Assembly: GCA_023231475.1 (NCBI GenBank)
Contig: JALJEE010002678.1
Span: 1 to 23,770 of the forward strand
Direction of reading: 5' to 3'
Source of the DNA: Seison nebaliae
Lineage: Eukaryota; Rotifera; Pararotatoria; Seisonacea; Seisonidae
Length of the DNA stretch: 23,770 nucleotides
In this document: piece by piece, positions 1 through 9,130 of the stretch
Position numbering within the stretch: position 1 is the stretch's first letter
How the letters are laid out: each line of letters opens with the position of its first letter
The notes under the pieces: model-generated
Seen by the model: the letters and a program-made list of their open reading frames with translations, nothing else
Database searches by the model: none
Told to the model about the DNA's origin: nothing
Position numbers and translations under genes: made by a program

Positions 1-255
1 TGAGGGTGTCAAAAAATCACTTTATTTAGCGTTTAAATTAAGTGTCTTTAGACCGAAAAGGTGAAAAAACGGTCTAATTAACCTCTAATTAAATACTCAG
101 ATGAGTACTTAAAATCAGACTTGTTTTTGTATGATAGGGTAGTTTCTACTAGAAAAATCATATCAATTTTATAACAAAAAACTAGAAACTTTCTAGTAGT
201 TCGTTTAGAAATTGGGATAACTATGAATAAAAGTAAGGAGTTCAGCAATTGAAAT
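1..255. other. AT-rich 3' flank of the pol-derived gene, with two predicted hairpins
   Basis: No gene is seen here. Two inverted repeats are visible. Arms 48-55 and 70-77 (TTAGACCG / CGGTCTAA) form a perfect 8-bp stem around a 14-nt loop. Arms 146-155 and 190-199 (CTACTAGAAA / TTTCTAGTAG) form a perfect 10-bp stem, with the AGTTTCT / AGAAACT pair at 141-147 and 184-190 nested beside it. The stretch lies just downstream of the stop codon of the minus-strand gene at 256-2094, so the hairpins could sit in its 3' UTR or be remnants of the parental retroelement. No LTR can be shown because the window ends here. Confidence 0.5.
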
Positions 256-2094
256 TTATCTTGTTGGATCATTTTGCTCCATAAATTCAAAGTTATAATT
301 GATAAAAAAATCATCCCATTCTTGATATTGCTTTGTTCCCCTTTCACGGTAATAATGATTGCAATGATTTTTGAGAAAAGAATTTTCGTCATAAACGATA
401 TAAAAAAAATCCTTTCCTATATAATTTTCAACTCGTTGAATTGCCTTCAGAAAACAATAATACGCCTTGAATCGTTGCTTGGTTATTTCATCGAATTCCT
501 TGCCAAGTTGAAGTTCAAAATATCCAACTGTGAATTTTTTGGAAAATTTATCTTTTTGTTCTAATGTTACTTTTAGAATTTTGTCGTTGTGAATTATTTT
601 AAGAAAAGTTTCCCGAGAAGAAATATAATAAGATAAAAATGGATCTGTCAATAACTTTCTCTTTAATATGGGTAAAATAGAAAACCTGCCATTATGACAC
701 TTCAGAAGTTCTTCCTTCATATAAGAATAATCTTCAAAGAATTTCGCTTCTTTTTCTATATATTTTAACAAGATTTCAATATCAATTATAGACGATGGAT
801 TTGTGAGATTTATCATATTTCGGAGTCTTGTGCGACAAATTTTCACTCCATGATTATTGAGGACATAACCTTTATAATAGACTTCTTTTCTGAACAATTG
901 ACACTTTCCATAATCTACAAATAAACCTCCTCCATTTAATAGTTTGATGATTTTCCATAAATGTTGTTGATGTTCATTTAATTCGGAACTATAAATTATA
1001 ATACAATTCTCATTTATTATACAGAAGTCATCGATTATATTAAATAAGAGATTTTGAATATACCAAATGAGTCGATTATAACATATGTCTAATCCAAAAG
1101 GTAATTTTTTAAATCGAAAAAAATTTGATCCAAATTTGAATGTAGTTAGATATCTTTGTCGTTCAGCTATTGGAATCTGATGACACTCAGAAATGCGAAT
1201 GGAAGAAAAATATTTTGATATGAAAAATTGTAGATATTCACTTTCTTGAATTTCTGGATCTAAAATAATGTTGTTTTGGGATAATATGGAAATATTTAAT
1301 CCGGTATAATCGACATATATTCTTAATTTTCCATCATCATTCTCTTCAACAATTAAAGGAGAAAGATAGTCTCCATATGTCGCCTGTTCTATTATCTCCT
1401 TATTCAACATATTATCGATAACCTTCCGAATTTTCGATTTTGGCATATTTGAAAGAGAATTTGTTTTACAGGAATATTTGGAAATTTGTGGGGTGAAATC
1501 GTACAAAAATTGTCCTTCAGGAATATCTACATCTGAAATTTTCTGCGAATTTTTCAATTCATTTTCCATATTTTTATCCATCTGATCAATAAATTTATTG
1601 AATTCCATCAGATTTCCGATCTCAATAATTTCTTTATTTTTTTTCCTAAATATCTTTTGTTCATTTAAATCTAATATCAATCCCAATTGTTGTATAAGAT
1701 CCAGACCAAATACTTGATAAGGCATTTTGTCGTCAACAACAAGAAGAGAATGTTCAAGAATGACTTCATTCCCAATTTCTAATTTTACTTTTACTATTTT
1801 GTTTGTGGAGATAATTCCAGTAGGAATAATAATATCTTCATATTCACAATTGGACAATTCATATTCCAAGAGTTCTGCCAATTTTTTTGTTATAAATGTT
1901 TTCGTTGTTCCTGTACATATGCGGAAAAGTATTAGATTTCCATTAATTTTACATTTCATCCAAATTCCATCTTCTTTTATTTTCTTTTCGGGAAGAAATT
2001 TGTTAATTAAATCTTTATTTGTTCCATCATCTGTTACAAATAATTCTTCATCTTCTTCAATTTTATTCCATTTAATGTTGCCGGTAGTTGTCAT
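256..2094 (-). CDS. Ty3/gypsy pol-derived protein (protease-RT-RNase H folds, catalytic residues lost); possible domesticated gene
   Basis: A 612-codon frame opens at ATG 2094 and stops with TAA at 256-258. Domain order matches gypsy pol. A retropepsin-like segment (about residues 45-145) has CTG at 60-62 where the active-site D-T/S-G is expected. An RT segment (about 215-425) keeps KLRIYVDYTGLN, LPFGL and the K397-C398 thumb motif. However, motif A has R300 where the first catalytic Asp belongs, and motif C reads N361-E-N-C364 in place of Y-x-D-D. An RNase H-like segment (about 485-608) ends with the usual Y-x-F-E motif; its first Asp appears to be H502 and the second acidic residue is missing. 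There is no gag, zinc knuckle or integrase. A frame this long is not expected by chance in such AT-rich DNA if the gene were decaying, so selection on a non-enzymatic role is inferred. It could instead be the pol of an unusual non-autonomous element. Confidence 0.85.
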   Translation of the reverse strand: MTTTGNIKWNKIEEDEELFVTDDGTNKDLINKFLPEKKIKEDGIWMKCKINGNLILFRICTGTTKTFITKKLAELLEYELSNCEYEDIIIPTGIISTNKIVKVKLEIGNEVILEHSLLVVDDKMPYQVFGLDLIQQLGLILDLNEQKIFRKKNKEIIEIGNLMEFNKFIDQMDKNMENELKNSQKISDVDIPEGQFLYDFTPQISKYSCKTNSLSNMPKSKIRKVIDNMLNKEIIEQATYGDYLSPLIVEENDDGKLRIYVDYTGLNISILSQNNIILDPEIQESEYLQFFISKYFSSIRISECHQIPIAERQRYLTTFKFGSNFFRFKKLPFGLDICYNRLIWYIQNLLFNIIDDFCIINENCIIIYSSELNEHQQHLWKIIKLLNGGGLFVDYGKCQLFRKEVYYKGYVLNNHGVKICRTRLRNMINLTNPSSIIDIEILLKYIEKEAKFFEDYSYMKEELLKCHNGRFSILPILKRKLLTDPFLSYYISSRETFLKIIHNDKILKVTLEQKDKFSKKFTVGYFELQLGKEFDEITKQRFKAYYCFLKAIQRVENYIGKDFFYIVYDENSFLKNHCNHYYRERGTKQYQEWDDFFINYNFEFMEQNDPTR

Positions 2095-3261
2095 TTCATA
2101 AAAATTATATTTTAATCGAAATGAAATAATCGTGAAAATGTTTAAATATTCTCTTTAACAAAAATAGGACTTTCCGTTATTCATTAGTAGATCCATTAAC
2201 ATACATATGATTTAAATAAACAAATGACAGTACAGTTCAACCTACGATATTCGACATCTTAACAAATTTGTTTATTTATCAAATGATTTACGAATTCCTT
2301 TCACAGGATTCTTTCGGGCACAGGGACCATGTTTTTTCACCACCCTTTTTATACAAATTTATATGTATTTTTGGCGTTTTCGCCACCCATATATACAAAT
2401 CAGAACAGCATTTCCCAGAAATGGACAGTTCGCCGTCCTTCTCAAAAACAAAATTTAATGCCATTATACGATGCTTTCGCATCCGTTTGATTGTTATGTT
2501 CTTTTTTGTTTGATAATACAATGTTCTTATCAAAACGGTTCGAACGAATGTTCTCATTTCGTTCGCAAACGCTTTCTATAAGAATTTTATAAAAATTTTA
2601 CAATTGAAATTTTCGCTGTATTCATTCATTTTGTAAATAAAAATATTTTCATAACTGTCCAAACTGTCACTGTTTACATGTCATTTGATTCATTTTTTAT
2701 TTTTCTGGGAAATTTTGTAAAATTTTTATAAAATTTTTATAGAAAGCGTTCCCGATTTATTGTGTTATGGATATGATCAGATATTGATATTCGACATTTA
2801 TAACAAAAATCTCATTGTTCACCTTTCAAAATTATTTAGGTCAATATCTCCAATTACTCTTCTTATGTTAACGATTAAAGATTGTAGATGAAATATTTGC
2901 ACCCTGAATGATTGAAAAATAAAAAATTTTTATTTTTCAACCAGTTTATAAGAACAACCGAAAAAATAGGAAAATTCGCATAATTGATTTTATTTTAAAA
3001 TTTTTTAAAAAAGTGTTTTACAAAGAAATCAATTAATAATCGATAATAAAATTGTTAAGAGAGAATGAATAAAATATAATGAAAAAAAAAGATAATTATT
3101 TCTCTTTTTAGATCAGTAAATTCAGGATAAAAGGTTTTCCCGATAAAAGAGACTTGAGAATGAAAAATGATTTTGTCCCTTTTTTAATTGAGATGATGAT
3201 TGTGATGATGGTTTCAATTTAGAGAAGTTTCTGAAAATGTTTTGAGATAAGAGGAAAATAT
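2095..3261. other. Intergenic region holding repeat copies; no gene recognised
   Basis: This region separates two minus-strand genes: it is upstream of the pol-derived gene and downstream of the TRIM-like gene. It contains the inverted-repeat element annotated separately (2515-2750) and AT-rich sequence. A TTTATT at 2989-2994 (AATAAA on the minus strand) is a candidate poly(A) signal for the TRIM-like gene, about 270 nt past its stop. An 89-codon minus-strand frame at 2288-2557 begins inside the repeat and matches no family I recognise, so it is not called a gene. Confidence 0.6.
2515..2750. repeat. Inverted-repeat (MITE-like) element made of two facing repeat copies
   Basis: The left arm 2568-2602 and right arm 2716-2750 are reverse complements over 35 bp with one mismatch, both beginning AACGCTTTCTATAA when read inward. 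The left copy extends outward to 2515 with a motif that recurs at 22478-22554 in the opposite orientation. The right copy extends inward to 2701 (TTTTCTGGGAAATTTTG), which also recurs at 22463. Both local copies carry a doubled 11-bp AAAATTTTTAT unit that is single in the distant copy. The spacing and long terminal inverted arms resemble a miniature inverted-repeat element, but sequence outside the arms differs and no target-site duplication is obvious, so two independent insertions facing each other remain possible. Confidence 0.65.
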
Positions 3262-6200
3262 TTAATCTAATCGTAGACAATAAACATCGTTTGAAGCCAT
3301 ATCGACGATGAGAAGATATTCCTGAATATAATTCAATGTAAATTGTCTATATTTGCACGGAATATTCTTCACTTTCTCATACTCGGCCAGAGTTAACAAT
3401 TTTAAGGAATTCTCTAATTTGATTTGATTCGTTTCTAAGCAACTTTCTTTCCGTTTCGAGGCATCGTTATTCTCATTGTTTGATGATGAGGATGATTGAA
3501 TGATGCCTTCGCAATCGTCGCAACAAACACCTGTGTCAATAGAACTGAGATTGGTGGTTGAGGAGGAACGATGGTCAGGAATGATATGTGACGGATTTGG
3601 TGGAAGAATCGATAACGGTTTAGCTCCAAATAATTGTAAACGATTTTTCGTGTGAAAACATTCGGAATAATGATCTTCATTCATACAACTAAAAGTACAA
3701 ATAGATGTGGGATGTTTGAGAAATTTATCACCAAACCGTTTGTCACCATATACCTGTATGAGAATTGGAGGATATCGTGACATTTGAGTAATATCATAAA
3801 CTTCGATAATTGAAGTATAATCATTTTTCGATTTATTATCTTTCAATATCGATTTCTTTTCAATAACTTTTTCCGGAATTATCATTTCTTTCTGGTGATG
3901 ATGATGATCGATTTGATGATCTTCTTCCTCTTTAATCACATCGATCGAATGATAATTCTTCAATTTCTCTTCATTCATCAATAATGATTTACGAATTGAA
4001 TGATTAATGGGACGTAAAGGACGATTGGATTTTGGAAGGGAACATGACAAAATGATATTCTCTTCATTCGTCTGATCATTTTCTGATAATTCTGTCGATT
4101 TATTTCTTTCAATATTCTTCTCAGAATTAAATGAATTTATCTTTTTAATGACGTTGTGCATGATTGTTGACGATTTCTTATTAGTATTCGTATTAATAGT
4201 TTGATCTTTCGTTCGACTATCTAATGTCCAAGAATCACTTGAAATGATATCGTTTTGATCATTCTCATCTTCCAGAGAATGATGTGTCTTTCTTAAAATC
4301 TTTTGAGCTTTATTCATTTTCGAATTGATCACCGATTTTAATTTCGTTATCGATTTTTTTTTATTTCGACGATATTTCTTATCTACATTAACGATCGATG
4401 ATGATGATGATGATGAAATTGATGGTGATGGAATTTTCTTCGATCTCATTTCAATCGTATAAACTGGTGAACTCAAATCATTTTCCGGTTGTATCCAATG
4501 AAGTTGTTGTGTCGACATATCATTCTCCTCCAACTCCGTATTGTTGTTGTTGTTCTTATTCAAATCTTGTTCCTGTGATGAAATTTGATGATTATCATCA
4601 ATTTCTCCATCTATTGTGTTTAATTTGGATTCTTTACAATTTATCGATTCTGAATTAATCTTCTCCAATACTTTCAATGCAATCAATCTATTCTGACCCG
4701 TACTTAATGTTAATGATCGATATTTCCACATTTTACGTTGTGGCGCCACTTCCAGACAACGACGAACTCGTCGACGTAAATTCGAATCGACTGATGACAC
4801 TGACGATCTCAAATTGAAATGATTTAACACATGAACATCTGGTGGTGGCGATATCTCATAAATATCAGCACCATAAGCAACAAATATGGTGGGAATGCTC
4901 GTACGAATATTTAACAATTCCGTTATAACGGTATTGTTGTTGTTGTTATTGGAATTATTGGTATTGGAAGATTCGTTGGTGTCATTGGATGGAATATTAT
5001 CGAGATTATTATTTGATGTATTATTATCGTCTGATTTGGATGGATTTGGTGCCAATGGTGAACGCCAACAACATGCCGTCGGTTTGCAGGATTGATGGAA
5101 ATGTTTATCAGTAGAAGGTGTTCCCAATTCTCTTAAATAATCTTCAATACACTTCACCACATCTATCTTCCATAATAATTGATATTTCTCAGAATTCTCT
5201 TTAATTTCACTATCGTTCTTCGTCGTATACAAACCATCAAACTGACTAAATTGATCGGAAACGTAACAACAAATATTCGAGGTGTCACCATCAAGAACGA
5301 GAATTCTCTTCATCTTCTCATCAGCAATAGATGGCGTGGGAACAGAATAAACGAACATCGGTTCATTCGAACCTATCAATTTACTCATCGATTCCATATT
5401 ATGATTATTCAATTTTATAGTACCATCAATAAACTGTGTAGTCCCAATCGTCGAATTAGAGATGGGAGAGAGATTTGCTGATTCATCCGAATTCGATGAT
5501 GAATTGGACATATTATTATTGTTATTGTTCATATTTTTACCAACACGACCATATAAATGTTCGATGTTTTTAGGAAGTGTGGATGTTGTAGAGAAAAGTT
5601 CTGTATATTGTGTGGCACAAGTATCGATACTTTTCACATCGAAATGATCATATCGATTGGAATTAGATTTTGGTGAGAAAAGATTTCCAATAGATGAATT
5701 ATTTGAGATTGAATGATGAGTAGATTGTAAGAGAAGACGATTCCATTCAGTATTTGTCGATAATAATCGATAATTCGATAATGAACAATATTTCCAATTT
5801 AATAATTGTAAATTGATCGATTTATTCGAATTGTCATTATTATTCTGTAACGTTTCTTTATGAATAATTATATCAATCGTATTATTAACATCGAAATGAT
5901 TTAAAGATAATTTCGACGAATAATTTCCATTAACGTCATAAAAATTCAAATTTTGATTTCCTGAATCCAAAACGATAATTGACGACGTCATGAGATCAAT
6001 GGCAGCGGCAACAGGAAAATGAAGTTTCTCCTCATTCTTCTCCGTCAACTGCCAACCAATCTCACAATCATCTTTCACGTCAAATTCATAAAAATAATTA
6101 TCGATATTTCTCCCAAACACTTCTGCTTGCATCGTCAGTTTACCGAGCAATTTGCACCGAATATGCACATCATATGAACCATCATTCTTATCATGAATAT

Positions 6201-8370
6201 ATAATGTAATAAAATCGTTATCGAGACAATTCAATTGAATATCGTTAATTCCTGTATTGATGGAAAATTGTATGTCTCTTCTCAATTGCTGTTGTTGTTG
6301 TTGTTGTTGTTGAAGTGAATTGATGTTTGATTGAAGGAATCGATGAGATTGATTATAATTAAATAAATGATTTTCATTTTCAATAGAAGTGAATTGACAA
6401 CGAATAGAAATTGGATCTCCTCCATATCTCGCCATCTTTCCCAAATATGTCACACAGAATAATTTGAATTCATAATTGAAATTACGACAAATTGTATGTT
6501 TCATTTGGATGTTGGTCGGATTAATTTGATTATCGATTTTAGGTGAATTAGTAGAATCATTAAATGATATTAATTGTTCAATCATATGATGATCCGTCTT
6601 CTGAGCGATGAGCGAACCTTGATAAATAAATTTACATAATGATGGCACCGTTTCACTAGTAGAAATGGCACCATATGATGCAAATGAATGTTGTAACGAA
6701 TCCAATCCTTTCAAATGTTGAAATGCCATAAAATAATTCTCTCTCGGTTGCATCAATGTATTCATCACATCAAGACGTTGAGCTACTCGATGAATGACTT
6801 TCGTTATATGTTTCACATCTAATCGTTGAACATCTTCATTATTCATTTTCTTCTCAATAAAATTTTCATTATTTGTTATCGTTGTTGTAGTAGTAGTTGG
6901 TGTTGTTGTTGTTGTTGTTTGATAACTTTGATCTGATGATGAATGTTGAGGAGTAGAAGAAAATGATGGATCACGTTGAACTGGTGCCACATCTTTATCG
7001 AGAACCATTCTCTCTGCTTGTATTAAACGTAATTGATCTAAAAGAATTTGACGTTTTGCATCTTTCTTCCCATCAACTAATTCATGTAATTGTTCTTTTC
7101 GTCGTCGTGCTAATTCAATAACGTCACGAATTGCATCGTCAATTCGATCACGAATTAATGACGATTGACGATCGAGACTTGTCAACTCATCTTGAATTCT
7201 CTTATAAGCACGATCTAATTGAGTTCGACATTCGTTCGTTTTGAATTGAAGAATGTCCGTTAACCGTTTAACGGCTAAAGAAAACGGTACGACGGTATGA
7301 GAGGCATGTGTGGTTTGTGAGAGGAATTTCTGGTGATCGTTTGTAGTCGGATTACTTCCCAAAATCTCATTCGTTAAATTCGTCGTCTGATTATTCTTTT
7401 GATGATTATTCAAATTTTCATTATTATTCAATATTCGTCGAATCGATGGTGATTGATCATTTGGATATGTATCATCCATATTTCGTTGTTTATTAATGGT
7501 ATGACATAAGGAACAGAAGACTAGATCACATGTCTCACAATATAATAAATCACAATCGCTGTGACGAGTACATCTGGCAAGTATATCCGCTTTCACTGGT
7601 CTAGCACGAATTAAATCAAGAAGTTGATTAACAAGAAAAGAGGGAGGAAATGCATCAGCACCTTCCGATGCAGGACCTGCTCTCGGCACCGTTACACGTT
7701 CACGACAATGCGGACATTGAAACTCCACCGCCGTACCGAACAACGCACGTGGTTCTGATTCAATGATTCGACTCAAACAAATTCTACAAACGGTATGAGA
7801 ACATGGTAATAGTTTTGGAGATCTCTCATTATCGTCATATGCCGCAAAGCATGTACCACACGTCAAGAATGCATCAGTAAAATGAGCTGTATCGATCGAT
7901 ATGGTATTATATAATAATGCAGATGCAATTCCTTCCGTTTCCAAACCATTATTCTCATTCTCATTTAAATTGTGATTGTTGTTGTTATTGTTTCTTGTAA
8001 AATTGTTATTATCATTGTTATTGTTTTGTATAAAATTAGTGTTGTTGTTATTGGTTGATAAAAAATTGTTGTTGTTGTTGTTACTCGTTATAAAATTATT
8101 AATGTTGTTGTTGTTGTTGTTGTTGTACATAAAATCATTATTATTGTTGTTGTTATTGTTGTTGTTTGTAGTAAAATTATTGTTGGGAATATTAGCTAAT
8201 TGTTGAGAAAGAAATAGGGATTGTTGTTGTTGATGTTGTTGGGTGGAAGATGAGTTAGGATTATTCCCGTCTTCATCTCCAATAATCGTTCCCATGAGAT
8301 CGAATGAAATTTGTTTCGGCTCTTTCACTTGAAATAGATGTCCAACTATTTCACTCGAAATAAGAGACAT
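3262..8370 (-). CDS. Large TRIM-NHL-type RING E3 ligase-like protein (RING, B-box, coiled coil, filamin, NHL-like), single exon
   Basis: A 1702-residue protein with ATG at 8370. After an Asn/Gln-rich N-terminus (about 40-140), a C3HC4 RING lies at C171, C174, C190, H192, C195, C198, C219, C222. A B-box follows at C267, H270, C278, C281, C286, C289; its expected final histidines appear only at H355 and H358, after an Asn-rich insertion of about 64 residues. Next come a coiled-coil BBC region (about 365-460), a filamin-type Ig segment (about 630-760, with DGSYDVHIRCKLLGK and FGR) and NHL-like propeller repeats starting near 785 (VAAAIDLMTSSIIVLDSGNQ) and ending at the C-terminus. This order is that of TRIM-NHL ubiquitin ligases and RNA-associated regulators; the RING and B-box resemble the invertebrate nhl-1 type. 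Long low-complexity insertions interrupt the propeller. It is much longer than usual family members, and its lack of introns contrasts with nearby genes. Confidence 0.88.
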   Translation of the reverse strand: MSLISSEIVGHLFQVKEPKQISFDLMGTIIGDEDGNNPNSSSTQQHQQQQSLFLSQQLANIPNNNFTTNNNNNNNNNNDFMYNNNNNNNINNFITSNNNNNNFLSTNNNNTNFIQNNNNDNNNFTRNNNNNNHNLNENENNGLETEGIASALLYNTISIDTAHFTDAFLTCGTCFAAYDDNERSPKLLPCSHTVCRICLSRIIESEPRALFGTAVEFQCPHCRERVTVPRAGPASEGADAFPPSFLVNQLLDLIRARPVKADILARCTRHSDCDLLYCETCDLVFCSLCHTINKQRNMDDTYPNDQSPSIRRILNNNENLNNHQKNNQTTNLTNEILGSNPTTNDHQKFLSQTTHASHTVVPFSLAVKRLTDILQFKTNECRTQLDRAYKRIQDELTSLDRQSSLIRDRIDDAIRDVIELARRRKEQLHELVDGKKDAKRQILLDQLRLIQAERMVLDKDVAPVQRDPSFSSTPQHSSSDQSYQTTTTTTPTTTTTTITNNENFIEKKMNNEDVQRLDVKHITKVIHRVAQRLDVMNTLMQPRENYFMAFQHLKGLDSLQHSFASYGAISTSETVPSLCKFIYQGSLIAQKTDHHMIEQLISFNDSTNSPKIDNQINPTNIQMKHTICRNFNYEFKLFCVTYLGKMARYGGDPISIRCQFTSIENENHLFNYNQSHRFLQSNINSLQQQQQQQQQLRRDIQFSINTGINDIQLNCLDNDFITLYIHDKNDGSYDVHIRCKLLGKLTMQAEVFGRNIDNYFYEFDVKDDCEIGWQLTEKNEEKLHFPVAAAIDLMTSSIIVLDSGNQNLNFYDVNGNYSSKLSLNHFDVNNTIDIIIHKETLQNNNDNSNKSINLQLLNWKYCSLSNYRLLSTNTEWNRLLLQSTHHSISNNSSIGNLFSPKSNSNRYDHFDVKSIDTCATQYTELFSTTSTLPKNIEHLYGRVGKNMNNNNNNMSNSSSNSDESANLSPISNSTIGTTQFIDGTIKLNNHNMESMSKLIGSNEPMFVYSVPTPSIADEKMKRILVLDGDTSNICCYVSDQFSQFDGLYTTKNDSEIKENSEKYQLLWKIDVVKCIEDYLRELGTPSTDKHFHQSCKPTACCWRSPLAPNPSKSDDNNTSNNNLDNIPSNDTNESSNTNNSNNNNNNTVITELLNIRTSIPTIFVAYGADIYEISPPPDVHVLNHFNLRSSVSSVDSNLRRRVRRCLEVAPQRKMWKYRSLTLSTGQNRLIALKVLEKINSESINCKESKLNTIDGEIDDNHQISSQEQDLNKNNNNNTELEENDMSTQQLHWIQPENDLSSPVYTIEMRSKKIPSPSISSSSSSSIVNVDKKYRRNKKKSITKLKSVINSKMNKAQKILRKTHHSLEDENDQNDIISSDSWTLDSRTKDQTINTNTNKKSSTIMHNVIKKINSFNSEKNIERNKSTELSENDQTNEENIILSCSLPKSNRPLRPINHSIRKSLLMNEEKLKNYHSIDVIKEEEDHQIDHHHHQKEMIIPEKVIEKKSILKDNKSKNDYTSIIEVYDITQMSRYPPILIQVYGDKRFGDKFLKHPTSICTFSCMNEDHYSECFHTKNRLQLFGAKPLSILPPNPSHIIPDHRSSSTTNLSSIDTGVCCDDCEGIIQSSSSSNNENNDASKRKESCLETNQIKLENSLKLLTLAEYEKVKNIPCKYRQFTLNYIQEYLLIVDMASNDVYCLRLD
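6285..6313 (-). repeat. CAA/CAG-type triplet tract encoding polyglutamine
   Basis: A plus-strand run of TTG/CTG triplets encodes nine consecutive glutamines (about residues 687-695) in the TRIM-like protein, inserted in the filamin-type segment. Such a tract is expected to vary in length between individuals. Confidence 0.85.
7950..8200 (-). repeat. AAT/AAC triplet-rich tract encoding polyasparagine blocks
   Basis: The plus strand shows repeated GTT/ATT triplet runs broken by short unique stretches. On the minus strand they encode successive blocks of 4-12 asparagines between residues of about 55 and 140 of the TRIM-like protein, upstream of the RING. The plus-strand frame through this tract (poly-Leu) is a by-product of the repeat. 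Confidence 0.85.
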
Positions 8371-8451
8371 CTCTCATAGTTCGTCCAAACGTTCATCATC
8401 AAGAATGGTTGGAATGAATATTATTATTAAAATTTTTTCTTCCTTCACTTT

Positions 8452-8479
8452 CGCACACACTCGCACACACTCGCACACT
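8452..8479. repeat. Short 10-bp tandem repeat (CGCACACACT)n
   Basis: About 2.8 copies of CGCACACACT lie some 80-110 bp upstream of the TRIM-like start codon, probably in its 5' UTR or promoter. Confidence 0.85.
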
Positions 8480-9084
8480 TGTTAAAATGGTTTTTTTTCA
8501 AAAAATAATTCTCTAAAAAGAAAGGAATTGTTGCATTTAATCGGAATTCGTTCTTTCCCACCAACAGTGTCAATTCTTCCTTTTATCAATCTCCATGAAA
8601 TGAGAGAGACTGAAAATTAATTAAATCTTACGGTTCACTTCCACTCGAACGACACTCAATAGTTCCTCCTCCTTTTTCTTCTCCCTTCAAGATTTCTCCT
8701 TCTTCAAATTCATTGCAAATATTGATCCTCCAAATCACTAAATCAACAGAAGAAGAAGAATGTATTCGAATAAAACTTTATTTAAATTAAAAATCAATCA
8801 ATCAATCAATGAGAATTTTTTCTTTGAATTATTATGAAATGTTATTCTCCAAAATTCTTCTTTATTTCAACGTTGCTTCTTCGTCTTACAGTTAGTCTCC
8901 AACAATCACCTAATACTCACAGAAACGACAGCAAAAACAACAACAACAACAAGAATAATGAACTTTTATTCTTTATGAATGTGAAGATGGATGATATGTG
9001 TCTCCTATCCACGTTAGTTCAACGAATGAACAATACAATACATAATATATTGAATGATTGACAATGGGTGTGTAGTTGTCTATA

Positions 9085-9130
9085 TATGTTTGTGTATCTG
9101 TGTATCTGTGTGCGTGTGTGTATGTGTGTG
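9085..9130. repeat. TG-rich microsatellite
   Basis: An imperfect (TG)n / TGTGTATC tract. It generates a spurious cysteine- and valine-rich reading frame on the plus strand. Confidence 0.75.

Noticed and set aside
2288-2557. 89-codon minus-strand frame upstream of the pol-derived gene
   Set aside because: It begins inside the dispersed repeat, has no recognisable motif, and its N-terminal codons are part of a fold-back sequence. I see no evidence of a protein.
7976-8206. Plus-strand leucine-rich frame of 76 codons
   Set aside because: It is the complement of the AAT/AAC triplet tract that encodes polyAsn in the TRIM-like gene.
8834-9061. 75-codon plus-strand frame with a hydrophobic N-terminus
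   Set aside because: It contains an AAC-repeat Asn run, has no conserved motif or cysteine pattern, and lies in a microsatellite-rich gap. A tiny secreted protein cannot be excluded but is not supported.
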